A stretch of 64,000 nt of DNA, taken from NCBI RefSeq assembly GCF_007625155.1, contig NZ_VMNK01000002.1, positions 1 to 64,000 on the forward strand, in the 5' to 3' direction. The position numbers were made by a program, and so were the translations under genes. The notes under the pieces were generated by a model. That model did not search any database, was not told where the DNA came from, and saw nothing but the letters and a program-made list of their open reading frames with translations. The stretch is from Denitromonas halophila. Its GTDB lineage: Bacteria; Pseudomonadota; Gammaproteobacteria; Burkholderiales; Rhodocyclaceae. Positions 27,390 to 35,632 of this stretch are shown one piece after another (positions within the stretch are counted from its first letter, which is position 1; each line of letters opens with the position of its first letter).

Positions 27390-28169
27390 ATGCAAGCAAT
27401 TGTCGATCTGAGTGGAAAAGTCGGACTGATTACCGGTATCGCAAACGAGAAGTCGATCTCGACCGGCGTGGCCGAATCCTGCGTCGAGGCGGGGGCCAAG
27501 CTGATCGTGACCTATCAGAATGACAAGACCCGGGCGTTCATCGAGCCGGTGGTGCATCGTCTGGGGGTGGAGCACGTTTACGCGCTTGATGTGACCCGCC
27601 CGGAGACCATGGCGGATGTGCAGGCGAAGATTCTTGAGCATTTTGGCAAACTCGATTTCGCGATCCACAGCATGGCCTTTGCCAAGCGTGATGACTTGCA
27701 TGGCCGGGTGGTGGATACGTCTGCCGACGGTTTCGCGATGGCCATGGATGTGTCCACCCATTCCTTCGTGCGCATGGCCAAGATGGTCGAGCCCTTGATG
27801 GAAAAGGCGGGCGGTGGATCGCTGATCACCATGACCTATCTCGGTTCGGAAAAGGTTATCGCCAACTACGGCGTGATGGGCTTGTGCAAGGCGGCGCTCG
27901 AAGCGGCCACCCGCTACATGGCATGCGAACTGGGGCCGAAGAACATCCGCGTGAATGCCGTGTCACCCGGCCCGCTGATGACCCGCGCCGCTTCGGGCAT
28001 CGCGCGCTTCGATGACCTGATGGCCTCGGCCATCGAGCGCGCGCCGATGCACTCGCTGGTCACGCCCGAGGACATTGGCGCGCTGACCGCCTTTCTGGTG
28101 TCGGACGCAGGGCGCCTGATTACCGGTGGCATTCACTTTGTCGACGCGGGATACAACATCGTCGGCTAG
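27390..28169 (+). CDS. fabI: Enoyl-[acyl-carrier-protein] reductase FabI
   Basis: It reduces the enoyl-ACP double bond in the last step of each fatty-acid elongation round. The 259-aa short-chain dehydrogenase-type protein has GIANEKSISTGVA (16-28) for NADH binding and catalytic Y150, Y160 and K167 in TYLGSEKVIANYGVMGLCK, the Y-x6-K spacing of FabI. The common SIAWG motif reads SISTG here, a small deviation near the cofactor site. GGAGAGGTTGAATC precedes ATG 27390. The next gene follows after nine bases. Confidence 0.93.
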   Translation: MQAIVDLSGKVGLITGIANEKSISTGVAESCVEAGAKLIVTYQNDKTRAFIEPVVHRLGVEHVYALDVTRPETMADVQAKILEHFGKLDFAIHSMAFAKRDDLHGRVVDTSADGFAMAMDVSTHSFVRMAKMVEPLMEKAGGGSLITMTYLGSEKVIANYGVMGLCKAALEAATRYMACELGPKNIRVNAVSPGPLMTRAASGIARFDDLMASAIERAPMHSLVTPEDIGALTAFLVSDAGRLITGGIHFVDAGYNIVG

Positions 28170-28178
28170 ACTTTTCGC

Positions 28179-28787
28179 ATGTCCTGCGAATCGGGTATGG
28201 TCAGCGCGCGTGAGCGCTTCGGCCGTGCCGACATGCTCTTTGCCGACCCGGTGCCGCCGCACCCCATGCTCGATGGTCTTATCGAAATTGGTCGCGGTGA
28301 GTACAGCATCGTGCTCGCCAAATGCGATGGCGAGCGGGTGTTGAAAGTCGTCAGCTCACCGGCGGATCATTTCTACTACACCGCCGATGACCGCCCGACC
28401 GGCCTGCACTTCCCGATCGTGTTTGCCGATCATGGCGTCATCGGTCGCGCCTCCACCGGAAATCTGCTGCATCTGATCGAAATGGAGCGCTTGTATCCGA
28501 TCCGCCCGGAGACACCTGCGGCATGTGCCGCCGCCGCTCTGACTGATGCTTATTGGGCATCGTGTCGGCAGTGGGCCAATCTCGGCGCGGACATGGGGCG
28601 GATGGCGTTTTTCTCGCTGCTTCAGTCGCCGCCGCCGGACATTTCTGGTTCGCTGCTTGATGCCCTGCTTGCGCTGGCAGCGTTTGTCGAAGCGTATCAG
28701 GTGCTGCCTGACATTCTCAGCGAGGGCAATTTGTTGGTGCGGGCCGATGGCACCCTGGTGTTTTCGGACCCCGTGTTTCTTGGGTGA
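28179..28787 (+). CDS. Minimal protein-kinase-like protein, unknown function
   Basis: I recognise no characterised family. The 202-aa protein has a plausible kinase fold outline: glycine-rich loop IGRGEYSIVL (37-46), a lysine in RVLKVVSS, then PDILSEGNLLVRADGTLVFS with aspartate and asparagine as in a catalytic loop, and SDP as a DFG equivalent. It ends immediately after that motif, so the activation segment and most of the C-lobe are missing. No membrane helix or signal is present. It starts nine bases after fabI and is probably cotranscribed. It could be a pseudokinase, a small-molecule kinase or a binding protein. Confidence 0.6.
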   Translation: MSCESGMVSARERFGRADMLFADPVPPHPMLDGLIEIGRGEYSIVLAKCDGERVLKVVSSPADHFYYTADDRPTGLHFPIVFADHGVIGRASTGNLLHLIEMERLYPIRPETPAACAAAALTDAYWASCRQWANLGADMGRMAFFSLLQSPPPDISGSLLDALLALAAFVEAYQVLPDILSEGNLLVRADGTLVFSDPVFLG

Positions 28788-28819
28788 GACATCGGCGTGA
28801 CACTTGGCCCAGGATGTCT

Positions 28820-29560
28820 TTAGTTGAACCCGGCCATGACCAGGCCTTGCGACGCCAGGTCAAAGTGTCGTGCCAGTGCGTTGCAGGCGGCTTCCGGGTC
28901 GCCGGCGGCAATGGCCTGGGCGATGGCCTCATGGGCACGCACCACCTCCTGTCGAGATTCATCGTCGCGGCGCTGACGCCAGACCATCGGGTTGGTTTCG
29001 CGCATGGCGCTGGTCAGCGCGGCGACCAGGACCGGGAAGAGCGGATTTCGACTGGCCTCGGCGATGGCGACATGAAAGGCGATGTCGTGTTCGGTCATTC
29101 GCGCCAGATCGTCCACGCAGTCATGCATCTGTGCCACCAGGGCAAGTAGCCTGCGGGCTTCGGCATCGCTGCGGCGGATGGCGGCCAGGGTGACGGTGCG
29201 CGTCTCGACCGCGCGACGGGCATCCCACATCTGTTGCGGATTAATCTGCTCGGTGCGCAGCGCATGGGTCAGTGACAGCGCAATGACCGATCCGTCAAAA
29301 CCGCACACTTGGGCGCGTCGGCCCGCGCGCATCTCGATGATCCGCATCGCCGAGAGCGACTTGAAGGCTTCGCGGATGACGGTTCGGCTGACGCCGAGCC
29401 ATTCGGCGAAGCGCGCTTCGCTGGGCAGCTTGTCGCCAACCTTGAGTGACTGACCATGAATGTGGTCGGTGATCGCCCTGATGGCATTGTCGACCCGGGT
29501 CTGGGGGGGTGGCGTTTCGGTCGGCTGTGCCGGTGTGATCGGTGCTTGGCGTTCGTGCAT
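28820..29560 (-). CDS. GntR-family regulator (FadR subfamily)
   Basis: A 246-aa transcription factor with an N-terminal winged helix (about 22-85; LPSEARFAEWLGVSRTVIREAF is the helix-turn-helix) and a C-terminal all-helical FCD effector domain with metal-site residues (D..H in MTEHDIAFHVAIAEAS, later AHEAIAQAI). Regulators of this subfamily respond to hydroxy acids, sugar acids or acyl-CoA. It is divergent from the FAD dehydrogenase, with a dyad between them, so it probably controls that gene and responds to its substrate. Confidence 0.88.
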   Translation of the reverse strand: MHERQAPITPAQPTETPPPQTRVDNAIRAITDHIHGQSLKVGDKLPSEARFAEWLGVSRTVIREAFKSLSAMRIIEMRAGRRAQVCGFDGSVIALSLTHALRTEQINPQQMWDARRAVETRTVTLAAIRRSDAEARRLLALVAQMHDCVDDLARMTEHDIAFHVAIAEASRNPLFPVLVAALTSAMRETNPMVWRQRRDDESRQEVVRAHEAIAQAIAAGDPEAACNALARHFDLASQGLVMAGFN

Positions 29561-29570
29561 AGTTGATGTT

Positions 29571-29590
29571 ATAAGTCGCAATCGACCTAT
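29571..29590. promoter_or_regulatory. Operator-like dyad between gntR and the FAD dehydrogenase
   Basis: ATA-a-GTCG-caat-CGAC-c-TAT is a 20-bp inverted repeat broken at only one base pair. It lies 11 bases upstream of the regulator start in the 92-base divergent gap. It is a candidate binding site for the GntR protein. Confidence 0.5.
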
Positions 29591-29652
29591 CATACAAGTT
29601 ATTTCCAGCTCGCGGTGTGGCCGGCGGGCGCGGGAAGTGGAGGAAGTGGGCA

Positions 29653-31032
29653 ATGGGTGATGTATTGCGAGCCTTGATCGACGCGCTCGGTGAAGACGTG
29701 GTTGTGCATGGTGAGGCAGTCGCGGCGCGCGCGACCAGTTACTGGGATGCTTCGCCGACCCGTGCGATGGCGGTGCTGCGCCCGCGGACGACAGAAGAGG
29801 TGAGCGTCGCGCTGGCGATCTGCCACCGCTTTGATCAGCCCGTGGTGACGCAGGGCGGCCTGACGGGCTGTGTGCAGGGTGCGGTGGCGTCGGAGAAAGA
29901 GCTGATTCTGTCGCTCGAACGGATGAGCGCGATCGAGTCCATCGACCCGGTCGGTGGCACGGCCACGGTGCAGGCCGGCGTGACGCTGCAGGCCATGCAG
30001 GAGGCGGCGCGGGCGCAGGATCTGCTGTTTGCGCTGGATCTGGGCGCGCGCGGCAGTTGCACCATCGGCGGTAATGTGGCGACCAACGCCGGCGGTATCA
30101 ATGTGCTGCGCTACGGCATGATGCGTGCGCTGGTGCTTGGGCTGGAGGCGGTGCTGGCCGACGGCACGGTGCTGTCGAGCATGAACCAGATGCTCAAGAA
30201 CAACGCCGGCTACGATCTCAAACAACTCATGATCGGCACCGAGGGCACGCTGGGCATCGTGACCCGCGTGGTGCTGCGCCTGCATCCGCTGCCCACCAGT
30301 TGCAATGCGGCGCTGGTGGCACTGGAAAGCTTCGATCGGGTGACCGAATTGCTGTCGCGTATGCAGCGCGATCTGGCCGGTACGCTGAGTGCGTTTGAGG
30401 TGATGTGGAACGACTACTACCGTGCGGCCACCGAGCCGGGCGGCCATCGCGCCCCGATGGATCGGGATTACCCTTTTTACGTGATGCTGCAGGCTGAAGG
30501 CGCTGACGCCGCGGCGGATGCGGCGCGTTTCGAGACGCTACTGGAAAACGCGTTTGAGGCGGGATTGATCGTCGACGCCGTGATACCCAAGTCGGAGAGC
30601 GAGCGCCGGGCGCTATGGGAGGTGCGTGAGGACTTCGAAGCGATGCTGCATGGGCGTACCACGTTCCTGTACGACGTGAGCCTGCCGATCCGGGAAATGA
30701 CGAGCTATGTGACCGAAATGCGCGCCAACATCGCGGCTGAGTGGCCGGACGCGCGTTGCATTGTTTTTGGGCACATGGCGGACGGCAATCTGCACCTGTT
30801 CGTTCAGCCCGGCGTGGACGGCGCCGAGCATGCGGTGTGCGACGAGGCCGTGTATGCGCCACTGAAAAGTCGTCATGGCTCGGTCTCGGCCGAGCATGGC
30901 ATCGGTGCCGAAAAACGCGCCTGGCTGGGCTATTGCCGCAGCGAGGGCGAGATCGCGGTGATGCGCGCGCTCAAGCAGGCGCTTGATCCCAAACAGTTGC
31001 TCAATCCGGGTCGGATTTTCGATCCGGCCTGA
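29653..31032 (+). CDS. FAD-binding D-2-hydroxyacid dehydrogenase (GlcD/D2HGDH family)
   Basis: A 459-aa flavoprotein of the FAD-binding type 4 family, which oxidises D-lactate, glycolate or D-2-hydroxyglutarate to the 2-oxo acid. The PCMH-type FAD domain (about 35-215) contains QGGLTG and NVATNAGGINVLRYGM; the C-terminal cap has GHMADGNLHLFVQ and EHGIGAEKRAWL, metal and substrate motifs of this group. ATG 29653 follows GGAGGAAGTGGGCA. No iron-sulfur partner subunit is adjacent. The divergent FadR-type regulator suggests induction by its substrate. Confidence 0.85.
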   Translation: MGDVLRALIDALGEDVVVHGEAVAARATSYWDASPTRAMAVLRPRTTEEVSVALAICHRFDQPVVTQGGLTGCVQGAVASEKELILSLERMSAIESIDPVGGTATVQAGVTLQAMQEAARAQDLLFALDLGARGSCTIGGNVATNAGGINVLRYGMMRALVLGLEAVLADGTVLSSMNQMLKNNAGYDLKQLMIGTEGTLGIVTRVVLRLHPLPTSCNAALVALESFDRVTELLSRMQRDLAGTLSAFEVMWNDYYRAATEPGGHRAPMDRDYPFYVMLQAEGADAAADAARFETLLENAFEAGLIVDAVIPKSESERRALWEVREDFEAMLHGRTTFLYDVSLPIREMTSYVTEMRANIAAEWPDARCIVFGHMADGNLHLFVQPGVDGAEHAVCDEAVYAPLKSRHGSVSAEHGIGAEKRAWLGYCRSEGEIAVMRALKQALDPKQLLNPGRIFDPA

Positions 31033-31053
31033 TGCACGGGCCTGCCGCGGGGA

Positions 31054-31524
31054 TCAATCCGGCGGCAGGCTGGCGAGCAAACGGCGCATGTCGCGGTCGA
31101 GCGCGGGGGCGCTGCCCGAGGCGGCCAGACCGGCTTCCAGACGTTCACGCGCCGGGGCAAAGGCGTCATTCGCCAGGTGTTCGAAGCCCTGCTTGTAGCG
31201 GCGCAGCGCGTGGGTGTCGGGGAGCGCATCCAGTGGCTGCCAGGTCTGTAGCGCGTCTTCGAAACGTCCGCGCGTAATTTGCAGCAAGCCCAGATGAAAA
31301 CGTGCAACAGGATGATCCTGTTCGTCGGCCAGCGCGCGAGCCATTTCGGTTTCGGCGGCATCGAAGAGTTCAAGGTGCGCGTATTCGGCACCCAGTCGAT
31401 AGGCCACGGCCGTATCGTTCGGCGCCTCGGTGGCGGCCGCCTTGAGCAGGCGTAGCGCGGTGGTGTGGTCGCCGCGCTCGGCGGCGGCGTCGGCGTCGGT
31501 CAGTGAGGCGTTCGGGTGGGACAT
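31054..31524 (-). CDS. Tetratricopeptide-repeat protein
   Basis: A 156-aa cytoplasmic protein with about three TPR-like helix pairs: ADAAAERGDHTTALRLLKAA, then VAYRLGAEYAHLELFDAAET and ARFHLGLLQITRGRFEDALQ. TPRs mediate protein contacts; the partner is unknown. The start at 31524 shares one base with the stop of the upstream gene (TGATG), so translation is coupled to it. It is last in the minus-strand group that begins with rpsD. Confidence 0.75.
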   Translation of the reverse strand: MSHPNASLTDADAAAERGDHTTALRLLKAAATEAPNDTAVAYRLGAEYAHLELFDAAETEMARALADEQDHPVARFHLGLLQITRGRFEDALQTWQPLDALPDTHALRRYKQGFEHLANDAFAPARERLEAGLAASGSAPALDRDMRRLLASLPPD

Positions 31525-31760
31525 CAGGCGTGGCTCTCGATCAGGGTGCAGGCGTCGTCGCGCCAATACACCAGGGCGTTGAAATAGCCTTCCCACACAC
31601 AGCCGTTGCAGCCGCGGCCGCAGCAGGTATCGGGGATGGGCGGCGGGGGGCGCAGGCTGAGTTGGCGGGTGCCGAGTTCGCCGCTGACCGCCACCACCAG
31701 CGCCTGCGCGTCATCGACGTGGCGCAGGGGCGCTTGGCGGAGGCTGGCAGTCGGCAACAT
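31524..31760 (-). CDS. Oxidoreductase-like domain protein (cysteine-rich)
   Basis: A 78-aa protein whose C-terminal half, RPPPPIPDTCCGRGCNGCVW followed by EGYFNALVYWRDDA, matches the small oxidoreductase-like (Oxidored-like) domain. Four cysteines in CCGRGCNGC could bind a metal or an iron-sulfur cluster. The N-terminal 35 residues are not conserved in my memory, so the start (ATG 31760, ten bases after the previous stop) is uncertain. It overlaps the TPR gene start by one base. Confidence 0.65.
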   Translation of the reverse strand: MLPTASLRQAPLRHVDDAQALVVAVSGELGTRQLSLRPPPPIPDTCCGRGCNGCVWEGYFNALVYWRDDACTLIESHA

Positions 31761-31770
31761 CGACCCGCGC

Positions 31771-32259
31771 TTAGTGCCGGGTGATCTTGTCGAGATAGCC
31801 CATGGCAAAGGCCGACACGACAAAGGTCAAGTGGATGATGACGTACCACAGCAGCTTGTCGGAATCGAGGTTGCTGGCGTTCATGAACACCTTGAGCAAG
31901 TGGATCGACGAAATTGCCACGATCGACGCCGCCACCTTGTTCTTGAGGCTTGAGGAGTCCATCTTGCCCAGCCAGTTGAGCTTCTCGGCCTCGTCGCCAA
32001 TGTCGAGCTGTGAGACGAAGTTTTCGTAGCCGGAGAACATCACCATCACCAGCAGGCCGCCCACCAGCGCCATGTCGATCAGCGACAGCACCAGCAGAAT
32101 GAGATCGGTCTCGGGCGTGCTGAAGACATGCGGCAGGACGTGAAAGACCTCCTGGAAGAACTTCAGTCCGAGCGCGAGCAGCGCCAGGCTCAGGCCCAGG
32201 TAGATGGGGGCGAGCAGCCAGCGCGAGGCGTACATCGTGCGTTCGAAAAACTTTTCCAT
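31771..32259 (-). CDS. UPF0114 (YqhA-type) inner-membrane protein
   Basis: A 162-aa membrane protein of uncharacterised family UPF0114/TIGR00645. It has four predicted membrane helices: [18 protein letters not shown] (about 11-28), [20 protein letters not shown] (about 51-70), a third near 103-125 and [11 protein letters not shown] near the end. [12 protein letters not shown] and the [21 protein letters not shown] region are family landmarks. ATG 32259 gives the usual N-terminus [14 protein letters not shown]. The function of the family is unknown. Confidence 0.85.
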   Translation of the reverse strand: MEKFFERTMYASRWLLAPIYLGLSLALLALGLKFFQEVFHVLPHVFSTPETDLILLVLSLIDMALVGGLLVMVMFSGYENFVSQLDIGDEAEKLNWLGKMDSSSLKNKVAASIVAISSIHLLKVFMNASNLDSDKLLWYVIIHLTFVVSAFAMGYLDKITRH

Positions 32260-32338
32260 GCCATGCATCCAAGAGAGTGTTGGCCGGCATTTTAGGCGGT
32301 TTTCGGTGGCTGTGCCTTCGCGCGGCGGCGGGTGCTGC

Positions 32339-32599
32339 TCAGTGGTGCAGGGATTGAGGCGGCGTGTCGACGGCCAGTTGCAGCCAATCGCCAAGAATGC
32401 CGGCGGCGCAGCGTTGTACCGCGGCGGGCAGGCGCGGGTCGGCGGCGATGGCGCGCAACTGCCCGACCACCGCTTCGGCCAGACGCGGGTTGCCGGTGCT
32501 CGAATACCGGGTGACCAGTTCGAGCGCGGCCACCAGGGCCAGTTCGGGCTGGCTTGCGTAAGCCGGTGGGCCGTCGGCGTGGTGGTCCGCCGCGCTCAC
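32339..32599 (-). CDS. Hypothetical protein translationally coupled to rpsD
   Basis: An 86-aa protein starting at GTG 32599, which overlaps the rpsD stop as GTGA. The sequence is alanine- and leucine-rich and helical ([34 protein letters not shown]), soluble, without cysteines except one near residue 67. I recognise no family. The four-base overlap means its expression follows that of the S4 paralogue. The frame has no ATG of its own in a suitable place. Confidence 0.55.
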   Translation of the reverse strand: MSAADHHADGPPAYASQPELALVAALELVTRYSSTGNPRLAEAVVGQLRAIAADPRLPAAVQRCAAGILGDWLQLAVDTPPQSLHH

Positions 32600-33210
32600 A
32601 TGCGCACCGCGTAGTACTCGACCACGTCCTGCACGTTCACCGGGAAGGGCACTTCGTCGGGTTCGGGCAGGCGCATCACGGTGGCCGTGGTGTCCTTGTC
32701 GTTCCAGCCCAGCCACTCGGGTCGGGTGAGTGCGGGCTCGGCGAGGCTGGCGCTTACGATGCCGATCTGGCGCGCCTTGGCGGTGAGGGTGATGACATCG
32801 CCAACACGCACGCGGATCGACGGAATGTTCACCGAGCGCCCGTTGAGCAGCACATGGCGGTGGCGTACCAGTTGGCGGGCAGCGATGCCGGTGGGCGCGA
32901 AGCCGGCACGGAAGACGGCGTTGTCGATTCGGCATTCGAGCAATTCGAGCAGCTTGTCGCCGGTCGGGCCCTTGTCGCGCTTGGCTTCGCGGAACAGGCG
33001 GCGGATCTGGGTTTCGGTCAGGCCGTAGTTGAAGCGCAGCTTCTGCTTTTCGATCAGCTGCAGACCGTAGTCGGACTTGCGGTGTTTGTTGCGCGCGCCG
33101 TGCTGGCCCGGCGGGTGGGGGCGGTCGCTGATGGATTTGCGCGACAGGCCGGGCAATTCGGTGCCCAGGGCGCGCATGACTTTGAGACGGGGGCCGGTGA
33201 AGCGGGACAT
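32596..33210 (-). CDS. rpsD: Ribosomal protein S4, cysteine-poor stand-alone paralogue
   Basis: S4 nucleates 30S assembly on 16S rRNA. The 204-aa protein has the N-terminal domain (MSRFTGPRLKVMRALGTELP), RPHPPGQHG, the conserved SDYGLQLIEKQKLRFNYGL and an S4 RNA-binding domain (about 96-155, LLECRIDNAVFRAGFAPTG). The N-terminal domain lacks the cysteines of zinc-binding S4 forms; the only cysteine is in LLECR. It is not in the alpha operon with rpsM, rpsK and rpoA, so it is probably a second copy. AAGGAGATGTC precedes ATG 33210. Fur/Zur-like palindromes lie 178-201 bases upstream. Confidence 0.9.
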   Translation of the reverse strand: MSRFTGPRLKVMRALGTELPGLSRKSISDRPHPPGQHGARNKHRKSDYGLQLIEKQKLRFNYGLTETQIRRLFREAKRDKGPTGDKLLELLECRIDNAVFRAGFAPTGIAARQLVRHRHVLLNGRSVNIPSIRVRVGDVITLTAKARQIGIVSASLAEPALTRPEWLGWNDKDTTATVMRLPEPDEVPFPVNVQDVVEYYAVRM

Positions 33211-33387
33211 GACATCTCCTTGGTGGCTTAGCCTGTGGTCAGGCTGTTGGGGAGTCGGCATGTCGCGTGCTGCGCGGCGGGAAGCGGGCCGATCTCCCGT
33301 GAGGGCGTGGCTGGCTTCCCGGTGCTGGCGGGTGGCGGGCTGAAGCGGTGGCGCCGCGAGGTCACCACCGGAGCGCGATACTATCGC

Positions 33388-33411
33388 AAATGCGAAGCAT
33401 TCGCAATTGCG
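33388..33411. promoter_or_regulatory. Fur/Zur-like palindrome cluster between ftrD and rpsD
   Basis: TGCGAA-gca-TTCGCA (33391-33405) is a perfect dyad with A/T flanks, overlapped by the palindrome CGCAATTGCG (33402-33411). The half-site TGCGAA matches that of the box upstream of ftrA. It lies seven bases beyond the ftrD start-distal end of the operon and upstream of rpsD, so rpsD is the likely target. Confidence 0.5.
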
Positions 33412-33417
33412 AGAGAC

Positions 33418-34800
33418 TTACCACACGTAGTACATCACGACCCAGGGCAGCACGGCGCCGGCGCTGGCGATCGCAAATGTTGCCAGCACCAGACCGGCGC
33501 GTGCAGCGCCCAGCGTCATGCGCGACACCATCCGCCCGGCGAGCGCCAGACTGGCCAGGCTCGCCGCGCCGAGCAGCAGGCCGCGGATGAGTGGCAGATG
33601 CGCGATGTTGATGCCCTCGGCGGCGAGCAGCGACACGGTCAGCGCCGACAAGCCGAGGAACACCCCGGCGCCACCGATCGGGATCAGCGCATAGGCCAGT
33701 TGCAGATGGGCGCGGGCGCGGCCGGTGAGATAGCCGGTCAGGCGCAGCCACAGCGAGATCCAGCCGCCAATGAGCAGCGCGGCTGCGCCGATGTAGCCGA
33801 GGATCATCAGGCCGTCGAGCCAGGTGAACACATCGCTGGCTTCCGGGTAGTGGGTGAGCAACCACCACGGCGCGTTGTCGCCGAGCAGCGCATAGCTGTC
33901 GTGTTCGATCAGCCATTCGGCGGCGGCGATCTTGGCCTGCACGAACCAGGGCGAGGCCGACCACTGAAACGCGCCAATCGCGGTGCCGATCAGGCCATAC
34001 ACCAGCAGGCGGACCTCCCACGGGTTGGCGTCGTCGATCTCGAGCTGCGCGACCTCACTGCCGGGAGCCCGGCCGGCCAGCTCGACCGCATCGCGATGTC
34101 CGGCGCAGCGGCCGCACATATGGCAGCCGGCGCTGGTCTCCATGCGACGGATGTCGACCAGCGGCGCACAGTTGACCGGGATGACGCGGGCTGGCTCGGC
34201 GTGGTCCCAGCGATCGCGGTCGGTGCGGAAATGCACCGGCGCCAGACGTGAGAGCAGGCCGAACACGCCATTGACCGGGCACAGGTGCCGGCACCACACT
34301 CGCTTGTTGCGGCCATACACCAGACCGAAGGCGATGGCGGCGACGGTCGAGCCGCCCAGCACCAGCAGCACCGCCTTGGGGTATTCATACACGCTCACCA
34401 GCTGGCCATACACCGTGGTGCCCAGAAAGGCCACGAAGGGCCAGCCGCCCCACTTGATCCAGCGCGGCACCGGCCGGCCGAGCCCGACGCGGCTGACTTG
34501 TTCGGTGACGAAGCCCTCGGGGCACAGCACGCCGCACCAGGCCCGCCCCATCAGCATCATGCTGACCAGCACGAAGGGCCACCAGATGCCCCAGAACACA
34601 AACTGGGCGAAGCGCGTGAGGTCGTCCCAGAGGTGTGCCTGGTTGTCGGGCAGCGGTAAAAAGGCGGGCACGGCGACCAGAAACAGATAGGCAAACAGCG
34701 TTACCCACTGCAGCCCGAGCACGAGTGTGCGATTACGCTGCATCCATCGCCCGAAGGCGGCGAGTCGCGTCGGCGGCGCGGCGGGAAGGGCGCAGCTCAT
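33418..34800 (-). CDS. ftrD: FtrD-type membrane polyferredoxin (ferrous iron transport)
   Basis: A 460-aa inner-membrane electron-transfer protein of the NapH/FtrD type. It has several membrane helices and cysteine motifs C89-x3-C93-P, C170-x3-C174-P and C226-x2-C229-x2-C232, enough for two [4Fe-4S] clusters. In FtrABCD systems of Bordetella and Brucella, FtrD is thought to accept the electron released when Fe(II) is oxidised for transport. A hydrophobic C-terminal third (about 330-460) adds four or five helices. It overlaps ftrC by four bases (ATGA, 34800-34797). Confidence 0.85.
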   Translation of the reverse strand: MSCALPAAPPTRLAAFGRWMQRNRTLVLGLQWVTLFAYLFLVAVPAFLPLPDNQAHLWDDLTRFAQFVFWGIWWPFVLVSMMLMGRAWCGVLCPEGFVTEQVSRVGLGRPVPRWIKWGGWPFVAFLGTTVYGQLVSVYEYPKAVLLVLGGSTVAAIAFGLVYGRNKRVWCRHLCPVNGVFGLLSRLAPVHFRTDRDRWDHAEPARVIPVNCAPLVDIRRMETSAGCHMCGRCAGHRDAVELAGRAPGSEVAQLEIDDANPWEVRLLVYGLIGTAIGAFQWSASPWFVQAKIAAAEWLIEHDSYALLGDNAPWWLLTHYPEASDVFTWLDGLMILGYIGAAALLIGGWISLWLRLTGYLTGRARAHLQLAYALIPIGGAGVFLGLSALTVSLLAAEGINIAHLPLIRGLLLGAASLASLALAGRMVSRMTLGAARAGLVLATFAIASAGAVLPWVVMYYVW

Positions 34801-35621
34801 GCGGCGCTCCAGCGCCCGCCTTTAGCGGCAGGTTTTGGGCGGAGCAACCACAGCGTGGCGACCCAGTACAGCAACCACAGCGCGAGCACGCTCAGTGCCG
34901 GGCGGGCGCGATAGCCGGCAAAGGTGCCGAGCAGGCCGTTGCCTTCGAGCAGCGCGCCGCTATCCCACACCGGTTCGACCAGCGGTGGCAGCCATTCGAG
35001 GTTGAGGAATCCCTCCAGGCCCGACACCAGCAGCCCCGAGGCGAGCAGCAGCAACAGCACCTCGCTAATGCGGAAGAACACGCGCTGTGGCAAGAGGCGC
35101 GAGCCCTTCATGAACAGCACTGCCGTGGCGGCGGCCAGTCCGGCGCCGAGGGCCGCGCCGAGCATCAGATCGAGCCAGCCGCCGGCCGGGTTCTCGGCCA
35201 CGATGCCGTAGAGAAACAGCACGGTCTCCGCGCCTTCGCGGCCGACCGCGATGGCCGCCAGCAGCGCCGCCGACAGCCCGCCGGTCTCTTCGGCGGCGCG
35301 GGCCAGGCCAGATTCCAGATCGCGCTTGAGCGTGCGGCCGTGGTGGCGCATCCACACCACCATGTGGGTCACCAGCAGCGCGGCGACGATCATGATGCCG
35401 GCCTGGAAGGCCTCCAGCGTGGTGCCCGCCAGTTGCGAGTGGAAGCCGAGCATCGCCGCTGCCAGCGCCAGTGCCAGCCCGATGCCGCCAGCCACCCCCA
35501 GCCACAGGTGACGCAGCCGGATGCGGCCGTCGCCGCGGGCCTGGATCCACGAATACAGAATGGCGATGATCAGGATCGCCTCGACGCTCTCGCGCCAGAC
35601 AATGAAAGTCGCGTTACCCAT
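34797..35621 (-). CDS. ftrC: FTR1-family iron permease
   Basis: The 274-aa permease subunit of the ferrous uptake system, with seven predicted membrane helices. Both REXXE iron-binding motifs are present: R10-E-S-V-E14 in WRESVEAIL and R127-E-G-A-E131 in GREGAETVL. Their glutamates are essential in yeast Ftr1 and bacterial EfeU. The C-terminus runs into WLLRPKPAAKGG. It lies 11 bases after ftrB and overlaps ftrD. Context with P19 and cupredoxin genes makes it FtrC rather than EfeU. Confidence 0.93.
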   Translation of the reverse strand: MGNATFIVWRESVEAILIIAILYSWIQARGDGRIRLRHLWLGVAGGIGLALALAAAMLGFHSQLAGTTLEAFQAGIMIVAALLVTHMVVWMRHHGRTLKRDLESGLARAAEETGGLSAALLAAIAVGREGAETVLFLYGIVAENPAGGWLDLMLGAALGAGLAAATAVLFMKGSRLLPQRVFFRISEVLLLLLASGLLVSGLEGFLNLEWLPPLVEPVWDSGALLEGNGLLGTFAGYRARPALSVLALWLLYWVATLWLLRPKPAAKGGRWSAA

Positions 35622-35632
35622 GGCTGCGCTCC

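Noticed and set aside
29600-33200. tRNA or rRNA genes, and CRISPR arrays anywhere in the window
   Set aside because: I read through the gaps and found no cloverleaf with a GTTC-type T-loop and no regularly spaced direct repeats. A covariance search would be decisive.
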